DNA of 33,300 nt from Coptodactyla brooksi (Eukaryota; Arthropoda; Insecta; Coleoptera; Scarabaeidae): positions 1-33,300 of the forward strand of contig JAWQRM010000062.1 of the NCBI GenBank assembly GCA_033557675.1, given 5' to 3'. The notes beneath the pieces were generated by a model, which was not told where the DNA came from, did not search any database, and saw only the letters and a program-made list of their open reading frames with translations. This document shows positions 9,700 to 19,279 of the stretch, piece after piece; the stretch's first letter is position 1, and each line of letters opens with the position of its first letter. Made by a program: the position numbers and the translations under genes.

Positions 9700-9960
9700 A
9701 TATGCGCAATACGGAGGGCATAAAACCGCGTTTACGTGTTCCGGAAAATTCCGAATTCCGTCATAATCCACTTCACTATTAATATATGCCAGCTGAAGCG
9801 TGCATGCATAATTAAGTGTTCTGGAAACAAAGGGAGCAGTAGGAAGTAGGGCGGGAAACGGTAAAATTCAAGAAAGCTACAGCAGTGGGCCAGCCGGATG
9901 GAGCAAAGCTACTCATGGAATTTTACGAGCCCGTTAAGTCTGTCCCCAAACTTCAGAAAT
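9700..9960. other. GC-richer block, possible conserved non-coding or exon debris
   Basis: This block is noticeably richer in GC than its flanks. It contains an E-box CAGCTG (9788-9795 region), a tgcatgcataatta homeodomain-like stretch and ccggaaaattccg. On the plus strand a 50-codon frame (about 9848-10015) reads through AVGQPDGAKLLMEFYEPVKS and closes with TAG. Regulatory element, exon and fossil repeat are all possible. I cannot separate them from sequence alone. Confidence 0.25.
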
Positions 9961-10289
9961 TATTAAACTATATTATGGTCAGTACTCGCAAAATGCGCTT
10001 TGGGAGAATTGCTTAGCAATTAACTACTTAATGATCATGAGAAATATTCAGTAATAGTATTCAATGTAGATTGTGTGCACAGGGTAAAATGACATTAAAC
10101 CGAAAGAAATCAAATTTACTAGCACTAATGTAGGTAATATACATTATTAAATAAAGTATAGAATAAAGTTAATGTCCACAAATACCGAGAAACATGAATA
10201 GGTTACGATTACAGAGAAATATCGTTACTGTGTACTATCGTCAAGTTACACGTACAAATACTAGATAACAAGCTAAGAAGAAAAATTAG

Positions 10290-10525
10290 CAAAGGGTTTT
10301 GTCAAGGGTATAGGGTTTAAAATCATAGTTTTACTATCCTGTGGAGTACTGAAAAGTCCTGGCAATTCAATGGAGGAACATAGTTGTGTTCTATTGACTT
10401 GGAAAAAGTATTCAACAGAGCACACAAAAATCTGATATCGTGGCAACTTTCTCTGATGTGTGAGATCAGAACTGATGAGCGTGATCGGAACTGTAATAAA
10501 GTGCTTCAATAAGGTTATACTTTAT
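10290..10525 (+). pseudogene. LINE reverse-transcriptase fragment (motif A region)
   Basis: A plus frame contains STEKSWQFNGG followed by LCSIDLEKVFNRAHKNLISW. This matches the non-LTR retrotransposon RT motif A consensus (cFIDLEKAFDrVpR.lI), including the catalytic Asp of F/S-I-D. After a one-base shift the continuation RSELMSVIGTVIKCFN fits the next block. In-frame stops lie before it. Only about 75 residues of RT remain; the clade is uncertain. Confidence 0.5.
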
Positions 10526-10551
10526 TTTCTGACGTTCATTAACACGTAAAA

Positions 10552-10586
10552 TGATTTACATTCGTCCGATAAACGAATGTAAATCA
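10552..10586. repeat. perfect 14-bp hairpin
   Basis: tgatttacattcgt (10552-10565) and acgaatgtaaatca (10573-10586) are exact reverse complements around a 7-nt loop, just downstream of the LINE scrap. Confidence 0.9.
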
Positions 10587-10672
10587 GACACATGTTTATA
10601 TGAACTCTTTTAGTCAATATTGTTTATACTACCATCTCCTTCTACATTTACCATTTCTCCTGAATCACCGTT

Positions 10673-10745
10673 TATATATATATATATATATATACATATA
10701 AATATGTATATATGTATATATACAGTTATATCATATATCACTATA
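10673..10745. repeat. TA/GTATA microsatellite
   Basis: A pure (TA)n run passes into tatacatataaatatgtatatatg-type repeats. Confidence 0.9.
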
Positions 10746-10749
10746 CATA

Positions 10750-11335
10750 TCAACGACTGTATAAGCAGTCCTTTAAATGATGCATATTAAAGCACATCCA
10801 AAAATAAAATCTTCCATTAAAATAACCATCCATGAAAAAGGAAACATTCACAATACAGGAATCAATACAACGACAGGTGACGTAAATATCTGCATCATGT
10901 CCAACATGAACCTGCTAGAATCCACACTTTTCGTCAAATATGCAAAACTACGAAAACAATTCGTATAGAGATTATTGCAGATGTGTTGATTTTCTTTTTA
11001 TATTCCGAGTTACCTCTATCGCAATTAACGTGTGCAGCAACCATAAATAAACGGTGTTTGTTGTGAACGTACAGCTATTGCGACGAACAACTGATTGTGC
11101 TGACTCCGCTAGCTGCGAACTAACTGGATAAACAATTTAAATATGATAATTTCCATGCTATTTTGTATTGTTATCGAACTATTCCTCTTATTTACATTTG
11201 TATTATATTTCCTTGTACTGATCAATGATACTGTAGGAGGTTTTCAAATGCGGAGAATATTATTAAATATATTCCACATGAAATTTTACGGTGTATGATA
11301 CTTGTGATCAAGTAGAAATTTTTATTTCGAGGTAC
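10750..11335. other. intergenic sequence
   Basis: No gene or element recognised. The 63-codon frame at 10777-10968 has no family signature. Confidence 0.45.
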
Positions 11336-11337
11336 AC

Positions 11338-11371
11338 ACATTAGTAATTTTTAACTAAAAATTACTAATGT
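11338..11371. repeat. perfect 16-bp palindrome with 2-nt centre
   Basis: acattagtaattttta (11338-11353) and its exact reverse complement (11356-11371) are separated only by ac. Confidence 0.95.
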
Positions 11372-11684
11372 AATTTAAAGTTAAATGGTACTCCTGCATA
11401 AGTGCACTACAGGTAATTGATCACTATATACTCGGCACACATAAATAAATGTAGATTTATGTACTAGATTTATATCGAGTGAGAATTTACTTTCTAGCAG
11501 TTGAACAATGTGTCAAATTTCAGTCAATGAAAATCACCATACCTATCCATTATAAATATGAAATTTTTAAAATATTACTTGAGATTATACGCATTTTTTG
11601 TTTATCGGCGGACGTTTCGTTTTGATATGGAGTACAAGGGAGATACAAGGGGGTGATTTTCTGAATATTGGGAGAGACCCGCAT

Positions 11685-11757
11685 AGACGCATAGTTCAAA
11701 TGGTTATAGCACCTGTCACAAATGGAGAAGATCGCAGGTTCGGTTCCTGATCGGAGA
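11685..11757 (+). ncRNA. tRNA-like sequence with Pol III A and B boxes (SINE head or tRNA pseudogene)
   Basis: An A box TAGTTCAAATGG (11692-11703) and a B box GGTTCGGTTCC (11737-11747) are spaced as in a tRNA gene. The T stem pairs at 4 of 5 positions. The acceptor stem (11685-11691 against 11751-11757) hardly pairs, the anticodon stem is poor, and the usual A58 of the T loop is G. A working tRNA is therefore unlikely. A SINE promoter head or an old tRNA pseudogene fits better. I could not see a second SINE copy or a simple tail in the window. Confidence 0.5.
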
Positions 11758-11885
11758 TCAATTTATTTCCTTGTTGCAATAAAACTAATAAGTTACTTAT
11801 TACTTGAGTGCTAAGCTCTAAAGATTTAATGTTATTATAATTCTTCCTAACGATCGAGAATCGCTTGATTTAGCTGTAATACTCG

Positions 11886-11922
11886 ACAAATCAACAAATC
11901 AATCAAATCAACAAATTTGATG
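11886..11922. repeat. caaatcaa tandem microrepeat
   Basis: Three to four near-copies of caaatcaa/caatcaaat occur in a row. Confidence 0.7.
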
Positions 11923-12123
11923 TATGCCCTGTGCTAGCTACGATTAGATAGATTAATCGACAATAACTAGATCTTTTTCTAACAAATTATTACTCTGTAA
12001 TATTACATAAAATTTTCATGTTTTATGACAATAGTTAGTAATCCTCAACCATTTACATGGTTGTGGATTACTTGGCATTCTGTCGACAAACTACGGCTAA
12101 AGCGAGAATTAAAGGTAAGTATC

Positions 12124-12250
12124 GGTTTAACTGGTTAAAGTCGCGATTAGCAAGGCTTTGCACTTAAAGCCCGAAGGTTCCCAACACTTCCACCTTTAAC
12201 TGGCTAAAACTGGATCTAACCAATCCTAGTCGGTTAAAGAGTTCCCAACG
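12124..12250 (+). repeat. left terminal block of the KRBA2-like element (two subrepeats)
   Basis: Two imperfect units about 69 bp apart share tttaactgg(t/c)taaa near their start and ttcccaac near their end. The second unit (about 12172-12239) is the inverted partner of 13667-13736. Shared landmarks are ttcccaa, cttcca, ctttaac-ggct and taaccaatcctagtcgg. This gives a terminal inverted repeat of about 60-65 bp with internal substructure. Confidence 0.75.
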
Positions 12251-12597
12251 TGGTTCATGCGCAAATTCAGATCGTGTTAGCTACGCAGTTGGTTAATAAT
12301 TTATCTAAAAAAATGGAGATCGAAAATATGTTCCGATTAACTTTTTTACATGAACAGTGTACAATATAATCAGTTTATTGAAGATGTGAAAAAAGCTAAG
12401 CAGTGTGCTAAAACAACAACGTTACATTATCGTCATTCGAAGCGCTTCGACATATGTAATGTCGGTGGCATTGATAAATTTAAAGTTCATGTTTCTACAA
12501 CCGACCCTGTAATTAAATATTGCGTGACAAATGAGGACATGTTTGATATTCTTCATGAAATACATGTGTTTCGAAGAGAGACTAAAAGAGCACTATA

Positions 12598-12723
12598 AGA
12601 AGCTAATTAAGAATTTCAGAAGAATAAGAGCAGAGCATTGACCAAACTGAAAGTGAAGAAGGAGTGGTATCTAGTGCTGAGTGCGAAATGTGCAAAAACA
12701 GAAATGGGTTATGTGTTTTGTGT
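12598..12723 (+). repeat. displaced copy of an internal integrase segment
   Basis: This segment matches 13038-13164 almost base for base. Landmarks are agagcattgaccaaact, gtgaagaag and aacagaaatgggttatgtgt. In KRBA2-like proteins the acidic/Cys segment it encodes belongs near the C-terminal part, where the second copy sits. The copy here joins the N-terminal region directly to the second-Asp region. Confidence 0.85.
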
Positions 12724-13037
12724 TTCGATAATAGAAGGTTTGCCTACAAAGTAGTTGAAAATTTAAGGTCTATGTGGACGGCGTTAAAAATAATACATGG
12801 GAAACCGCGTCATAGTCAGAGCCAAGGTAGCGTGGAAAGGGCAAACCAAGACGTTCATTCAAGGACGAATATTGTAAAAAATGGTCTGAAGGCCTTAGAT
12901 TTGTTCAGTAGATGAACAACAGAGCATTGATGATATAAAGCGCTCACCGTGTAAAGCCATGTTCGGCTGTGAGGTGAAAGTTGGTTTGGAGTCACCTCAT
13001 CTGCCAGTTAATAATTGATGATGTTCTTAACGAAGAG

Positions 13038-13164
13038 CGCTTGGAGAAACTAATTAAGAACCAGGAAGAACAAGAACAGAGCATTGACCAAACTAGAAGT
13101 GAAGAAGGGGTCTAGTGGTGAGTGCTGGAATGTGCAAGAACAGAAATGGGTTATGTGTTTTGTG
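13038..13164 (+). repeat. in-place copy of the duplicated integrase segment
   Basis: This is the direct-repeat partner of 12598-12723, about 441 bp downstream. It lies in the order expected for the protein (ERLEKLIKNQEEQEQSIDQT, then NRNGLCVLC in another frame). Confidence 0.85.
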
Positions 13165-13666
13165 CTCAAAAAGAGATGACATCATTAATAATAGAATCGA
13201 AGCGAAGAAAAACTTTGCAGAACTGGCTAAAGAAAATGAAATCTTTATCCAATATTAAGTATTCACCGTGCAATGTTGGTGATAAAGTTCCCGACGTAAA
13301 TAGAGGTAAGAGTAATTTTATAAATATTATTTTATCAATTCTTAAATGTACTGAGAATGGATTGTATAAGTTGGGTAATGAAAAAAGAACTATTCCTGAA
13401 ATTTTCCAAGAATCAATTTGATACATGTAAATCAAAATTTTTAAACATTAGGGATGTGTCAGCTGAAAACAACTCCTTAATTGTAAAATAAAATGCGGAA
13501 CCAACAAATATTTTTGCAAAGCTGCAAATATTTTATGTAACTCTAAACTAAATTCAAGTTTATCTTACAATGAGAAACAGAAATTAAAAATACTTCTGAC
13601 TAATTTAATTTGAATTTTATTGATGTATTATCTTATATCTGACTAAATATCTGACAAAATTTCGGG

Positions 13667-13736
13667 CTTTAGCCGACTAGGATTGGTTACACCCAGTTTC
13701 AGCCGGTTAAAGATGGAAGCCTTGGGAATTCTTCGT
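13667..13736 (-). repeat. right terminal inverted repeat of the KRBA2-like element
   Basis: Reverse complement of the second unit at 12172-12239, with about ten substitutions. It directly abuts a mariner transposase fragment on its right side. Confidence 0.75.
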
Positions 13737-13774
13737 GTAAAAACTTGGGAGTCCCCACTATCCCTTCTCACAGT

Positions 13775-13930
13775 CTTCGGTTGCTGCAAGAACCAATTTC
13801 GAACTTCGTCCTGCACTTCATCATTCGACTGAAATCTTCTTCCACGTAAGTGGTTTTTGAGTTCTCCTAACACATAAAAATCGCACGTAAACAGGTCAGG
13901 ACTCTAGGAGGATAGTTCAGGACCTCCCAC
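13775..13930 (-). pseudogene. mariner transposase C-terminal fragment
   Basis: The minus-strand frame reads LSS*SPDLFTCDFYVLGELK and then NHLRGRRFQSNDEVQDEVRN, WFLQQPK. This matches the mariner block HPPYSPDLxPxDFhLFGxLKxHLRGRRF...QPK, containing the third catalytic Asp (CDF). One in-frame stop replaces the expected Tyr before SPDL. After QPK the mariner similarity ends and the frame runs into the neighbouring inverted repeat, so the reported C-terminus of the frame is not mariner protein. Confidence 0.75.
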
Positions 13931-13939
13931 TTACATTTT

Positions 13940-15225
13940 ACTAGCGAACCTTTGACGGCACTAGCTATGTGGTATTTCCTTTTACAAATTTCTGAACTTA
14001 TGTATTTTTAATTTCTGTCTAATTTTCTTCATTTTTGTAATTTTGTAGTGTATACCACCACTAACCTCCTAACTACGACAAAGAAATCTTAGCAATCATT
14101 AAAAATCAGCAAACATCAATCAATAACAATAATTGGTGTTAACGTCACGCATGATAAATTCATGTGTGAATATCATACGTGATGAGGTTCATCAATGGTA
14201 GAGCTAACATTGGTCAACAGATGTACATTGGCATAGAACAAATTAAGTTTTTTCAAATAATCCACAAATAAAAATCATAGATATTAAGTCTTGTGACCAC
14301 GTTGGTCAACGCGTTGGTCAATCAAATGCTTTATCAGATACTTACAAATCAAATAACTTTGATGACTGCCCTATGTTCTGTAGCCGTTATGCTTTGAAGG
14401 GTTATTATTAAAACCGTAACAAATCTATAGCTATGTCAAACAACCCGTACTAAAGTTTGAACTTAGTGCATCTTCTTTACTTAATGCTGTTCATTTAATG
14501 GTGTGATTAGTCCTGGCAATCGTCACATCAGTAATATGACAATATTGAAACATTTTCGTCTATTAGTGCATTACATCTCGTCGCATTGCACTAATGGGAA
14601 AAGAATTTTATAAGAATATTTAATTTCTTGTTTCTGCAGAAATATTCAATTTCATTAAGGATAAGAAAGTACGGTCTTACTTTATCCATCAGGAAACAGA
14701 ATACCATATTTCCGGTAGGAAGCTTTAAAAAATATTCAGGAATAATGAACGATATGTAAAAACCATAAGGAGACCATTTTACTTGCATTCCTTTGGGCAT
14801 TAAATACCTGATTAATAGATGGCGCGAGTGTAAGTTAACATATGTCAAAAGACTGACAAGAAGAACTGTGGCTACAGAAAGGCACATTTTGGCAAGTGCG
14901 TAGCATTACAAAAAAGAACTTCTAAGAGAGTTTATTGCAATGTAAGAAAGATCAAAAGCTGGAATAAGGTGCTGTTAGTAATGTTACCGCTAGTTTTGGA
15001 ATAACACGTTTGACTACATCTAAAATTTGGCACTCTATGAAAAAGCGTTATAGTAAAGGTCAAATATGTGCGGATGTTTCTGCAAATAAGAAGAACACAT
15101 AGCAAAGAATGCTATAATTATTCTGAAAAGTTAGCTAAAATTACAGACTTTTTCTCAATTGTGGAAGGTCTATTCACAGCCTCTCTTTTATCGGCATTTC
15201 TAAACGTTCTTAAGCGTCGAAAATA
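13940..15225. other. intergenic AT-rich sequence
   Basis: No supported gene. The minus frame 14591-14887 (98 codons) starts with a hydrophobic run like a signal anchor and contains YLMPKGMQVKWSPYGFYISF, but matches nothing I know and has no splice or promoter context. Confidence 0.4.
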
Positions 15226-15228
15226 TTA

Positions 15229-15253
15229 ACTTTGATCCATCAAGGATCAAAGT
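15229..15253. repeat. perfect 10-bp hairpin
   Basis: actttgatcc (15229-15238) and ggatcaaagt (15244-15253) flank a 5-nt loop. Confidence 0.9.
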
Positions 15254-15259
15254 AGATTA

Positions 15260-17095
15260 GCTACTAACACTTAGCACTGAGGATTTCCATAATTATATTC
15301 ATAGAAAATGTTTCTACTTATCGCAAACCAAACGTTCTTAATGCATAACATTGAATAAAGAAGAGTCTCATAGAATATGCAAGTAAACTCTTCATAGCAA
15401 AGATGAAGTTTATGGAAGCTGTAGCAAGATCTATGATCCACATTAAAAGCATTTGTTAGATGGCAAAAATTGGCATATGGCCTTCCATATATCAAGAAGT
15501 AGCTAAATGAGCTCGAAAAAAGAGCCTGTTACTACAGCAGTACCTAAGGATGTGCAGTACCAACAATCAGGTTGCCAAATTTGCCATTAGTTATAAATAT
15601 TAAACTAAATATGTATAACAAGAGAATACAAACCCGCATTTCTACGAGAACGGAAAATTTGTAACAGAAGCATCAAAATATGATTGATTCAGATATTAAT
15701 GTATTAAATCTTGACATTTCTAACTCTATTCAGTCCTTGCTTAGCAGACTTGTCTGGAACCTTCTATGCTGACGTAGAATATAATCGTTTTATTTATAAT
15801 ATATATTATCAATTATCTAGCGTTCTTAGATCTGCGATAAACATCCGGTATTCTTCTTTGTCTCTCTAGTTTCTCACGCCTCCTGCCATCATCCCTTCCA
15901 TAAAACAAAATTAGTCTTTCCGTATAGTATAGCTTCATATCATTAGATATCTCATTTTGATGATGTGAAATAACATATCTTATTTGCAAAGTGACACCTG
16001 TATGACATACAAAAGTTAACACACCTATTTTGTCTAGAAACACAAACTAACGAATACAAGCTACTGAGTTTGGCCTCCCTTGTAGTACACAGTAAATAGA
16101 TATCTAATGGATTACTGGTTGTACTGTAATACTGCTTGTAAAATAGATTCCATTAAAAGGATATAAAATATGTCTTAAACAATATGTTTAAAACTAAATC
16201 CTCAAACTCATGAATTCTTGAACGTTGTCAACTTATTTGCTATACTTAGCATTGATTGCGTTACACATTACGTAGTAATTGAACGGACGAGGGTGACACA
16301 GTTACATTAACAGTGATTTATTCTCGTAGAAATTGCTTTCTAACATTTCATTTCTCTCTCTGTTCTTTTCCACATCAATTCCTAGAATTTTCTTAAATAT
16401 ATTTTACTAAATACGCAAGATCCAAATGCGTATCCAAACTATTATTTCTTAACAACGAAACTTTTCCTCGGTCAATCGCAATAGCGAAAACTGAGGTTGA
16501 TTAAAAATATCATACCCAAATTGGAATTTTAAATTATTGGTACAAGAAGGGATGGAATAATACCCAATAAAAATGAAAGTAAAAAATTTCTTCATATTCC
16601 AACAAAAGGAGATACAGACGCGGTTTAAATCTCGATCACAAAATTTGTTTCATTTTCGGTTAGATTTTTATTTATAAATAGTTTAAATTTTTCAATTCAA
16701 AAATCACACACGTCCCAACATGTTCTCGTTCATTTTTTTTACAAATAGCAAGGAGGTGCCGCTATAAAATCCATTGCACACCAAGTTTCTATGGTTCTTT
16801 GAAGGCACTTGCTACAGTCGTAGTGTCGATAGTTGGAAAAGGGCTGAATTGGTTTCCACGGAAACAATTTTCCTCATGTTCCTTTATTGCTCATAAGCCT
16901 TTGCCGTGTACATTCTCCGCAACCGTATGCGCGTGTTCAAGACTTGAAGTTTTCAAGGAAGTCTTAGAAATGGAAAATGATAGGGCTTCATTGCAATTAT
17001 GTGAACTGAATGTAGTGGGTGTTGTGGGTAGATATTAGCTCCCTAACTTGTGATTTTTTTAGATTTTATATCAAATGTTTTATAAAAGTAGTCCC
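15260..17095. other. intergenic sequence, one GC-richer island
   Basis: Mostly featureless AT-rich DNA. The minus frame 15813-16043 ends in an Arg-rich stretch and is unassigned. The island at about 16740-17040 is less AT-rich and open in one plus frame (80 codons, non-ATG start) and in pieces on the minus strand. I cannot match either to a family. Confidence 0.4.
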
Positions 17096-17098
17096 AAT

Positions 17099-17121
17099 CG
17101 TACACATATCATATGTGTACG
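17099..17121. repeat. perfect 11-bp palindrome, 1-nt centre
   Basis: cgtacacatat-c-atatgtgtacg. It is followed by a direct repeat of acgataacattaac at about 17119 and 17151. Confidence 0.9.
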
Positions 17122-17169
17122 ATAACATTAACGTTAAACATATATACGATACGATAACATTAACATAAC

Positions 17170-18470
17170 GTTATATTTATGGATCTATTAGATTAAAACT
17201 TCAACTGTTAACTTTGCATGGTCCACGTATTTTTCTACTGTAAATATCGACCTAATATTTCCCTTTCCAAAAGTTCTGCGGTCACCACAACACACTGCGG
17301 TCAAAACAAGGCCATTAATATTAGTCACCAAAGATGTGCCCACTTCATTGTCGAGAGCTTTTGTACCTTACACTGACAATTCATTAGACGTGACGGAATG
17401 TTTGATAGTAGATATAAGTATTCTTATAAGAACTTCAACAATAATATTTTTAATCTTTAAAAATAATTTAATGCTCCATTTTGCTTCTCTTAAGTTCTAG
17501 TTTAATTGACTATTTGTGATAAATAGGTTAGTACCCATAATTTGGTTTTAACTTATTGAGGTGTTAAAAACCCAAGTTCTTTGATGATAATATCTCTAAT
17601 TTTCTAATTATGCTGTTTTACTACCTATAGAAATCTGCCATTGTTACAACTTTATTTTCGGCTCGCACCTGCGCACAGTTTTTTTGTTTCCCATAATATT
17701 TGGTGGCATCATTTATTTTTTAATCAAAGATGGGCACCATATAAGATATCCATCTATTTTGGATAACGGGGATATTTGAAATTTATGTTGTTTTGTTAAC
17801 TAGAGATCAAATATGATGGAGAAAGCGTAGGAAAATTATAAAGCATATCAAATAAAGGTTACTTTAATAATAACCCTTCAAATCAAGGATATCACAACAA
17901 GAAAGCCCGGATTTAAACTTCAAATTAAAATTATTATTTTTACAATATCTTTGATATACTTTCTAAGTGTGAAACTTCAACTGCAGTCACGCCATTGCCG
18001 TGTGCTTTATGGCAGGTCATACCGCTTTGTTGAAAGCATGTCTTCAATATACACAGGATCCAATTCGGGTTACATAGACTTAGTCAACGCATCGTGGTAT
18101 AGCACAGCTCACTGTTAGCGCATATTCAGCTTTAACCTCAAACACTCTATGTCAAATGTACGGAACTTGCAGCAAATATACATTCCAACATTGTATCAGC
18201 TGAGTATTGTATTATTTTTTTAGTTTAAACCATTTTAACCATTGTCTAGTTTCATCCACATACGCACATTCACAACTGTTATAATTGGTTCTATAAGTTA
18301 TATAACTATTATACAGGAAAAGATCGCGTTTTACTAAACAATAAAGAATAAAGTAAAAACAATAAAGTAAAACTGAGTGTGGTCTTACTACTCATAGTTT
18401 AAATACTGGTGTTGAACTAATCTTAAAAACTTTAGATGTGAAGTTGAATTTATCACTATTTGTAATTTAC
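17170..18470. other. intergenic AT-rich sequence
   Basis: Nothing recognisable on either strand. Confidence 0.45.
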
Positions 18471-18490
18471 AGCATGTACAGGCTTCTTAC

Positions 18491-18606
18491 CTTGAAACGT
18501 AACAGTTAGTAGAATGATCGTAGACAACGTTGGGAACATCATAGCTGCAAAGTTTATAACAACACTGTGCGGTAAGTAGAATGGGCACTTCCTCTAGAAT
18601 GGACAC
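18491..18606 (-). CDS. candidate first coding exon with signal peptide
   Basis: On the minus strand a pyrimidine-rich acceptor (tctgttgtttgcag, AG at 18608-18607) precedes a 116-nt exon. The exon contains a double ATG (18542) and codes MMFPTLSTIILLTVTFQ, a short N-region followed by a hydrophobic core as in a secretory signal peptide. Immediately after CAAG at 18491 comes GTAAGAAG, a strong donor consensus. The 64 nt upstream of the ATG would be 5'UTR. A second possible acceptor (tttgcag, about 18546) lies just upstream of the ATG. The exon ends in phase 1. No partner exon is recognisable in this window, so the gene's identity is unknown; a secreted or membrane protein with long introns is the inference. 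Confidence 0.4.
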
Positions 18607-18609
18607 CTG

Positions 18610-18740
18610 CAAACAACAGATATTTTAATTAATAAACATTGTGATTAACATGCCAACATTAATATACAGTGATTTATGGAGTTTAGATTAATACGATTGT
18701 AACTTTCTGATTCTTATAATTATTTTCGCAATAAATATCG
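18610..18740. other. intergenic or intronic sequence
   Basis: AT-rich sequence without features. It would be intron if the neighbouring exon call is right. Confidence 0.4.
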
Positions 18741-18744
18741 TAAT

Positions 18745-18778
18745 CAAAGTAATTATAAAACTTTTTATAATTACTTTG
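18745..18778. repeat. perfect 16-bp palindrome, 2-nt centre
   Basis: caaagtaattataaaa (18745-18760) and its exact reverse complement (18763-18778) are separated by ct. Confidence 0.95.
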
Positions 18779-19142
18779 TGACACTTGTCTGAAAAAATAT
18801 ACTTCATTTATAAAATCTTTCAAATTAGTAATATAAACTGAATTAGTATTAAATCTCATTATATTCATAAACTGCAACAACAATATCTGAAAAAACGGGA
18901 AAACCTTTAAGTCAACAAAAAATGCAAAGAAGCGAAAAATTTAAAACCCGATTTCGACTGATATCGAAGACATAAAACCTACTTACAATTAGTCATAATG
19001 AAAGATAATAAGAACAATTCTTATTTCATGTTTAGAAGGTAAAATTCCATTCAGTGATTAGTAGTCAACTTTGTACTACTAATTTGTATTAAAATAAATT
19101 AATAATCTAAGTCATTATTGAGTTATTAACTAACTCTAGTTT

Positions 19143-19167
19143 TTCAGAACTAACAGTTAGTTCTGAA
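19143..19167. repeat. perfect 12-bp palindrome, 1-nt centre
   Basis: ttcagaactaac-a-gttagttctgaa. It lies about 110 bp beyond the 3' end of the jockey-like RT remnant. Confidence 0.9.
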
Positions 19168-19279
19168 GATGCCAGTGACGCGGCGACCACCCGGAAGTTT
19201 AATACCAAAAACAACAATCGCGGAAGACTTTACTAACGTTATACGTCGTTCGTTTGGATGCTTATTAAGATTCCGTTTC

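Larger units (their letters stand above)
12350..13421 (+). pseudogene. KRBA2-like (Ginger/gypsy-type) integrase, rearranged
   Basis: Three plus frames together match the integrase-bearing protein annotated in many invertebrates as KRAB-A domain-containing protein 2-like. (1) 12350-12598: an N-terminal zinc-binding-like region with QYNQFIEDVKKAKQ, KRFDICNVGGIDKFKVHV and NEDMFDILHEIH. (2) 12725-13010: the end of the rve integrase core, with DNRRF (second Asp region), IIHGKPRHSQSQGSVERANQ (catalytic Glu) and, in another frame, the AMFGCEVKVGLESPHLP region. (3) 13122-13421: the C-terminal region with MKSLSNIKYSPCNVGDKV, PDVNRGK and GLYKLGNEKR. The middle of the integrase core, including the first catalytic Asp, is missing. 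The frame is broken several times. A 120-bp segment is duplicated out of order (see separate entry). Inverted repeats flank the whole. Confidence 0.75.

Noticed and set aside
10673..10745. AT-rich tract as a replication origin or matrix attachment site
   Set aside because: It is a plain TA/GTATA microsatellite; nothing else supports a functional role.
11685..11757. Functional tRNA gene
   Set aside because: The acceptor stem does not pair, the anticodon arm is poor, and the usual A58 is G.
14591..14887. 98-codon minus frame with a hydrophobic start, possibly a receptor or secreted protein
   Set aside because: No family motif, no splice or promoter signals, and typical AT-rich codon content. 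Not supportable as a gene.
16799..17038. 80-codon plus frame in a GC-richer island
   Set aside because: It begins at TTG rather than ATG, the minus strand is partly open as well, and no domain is recognisable.
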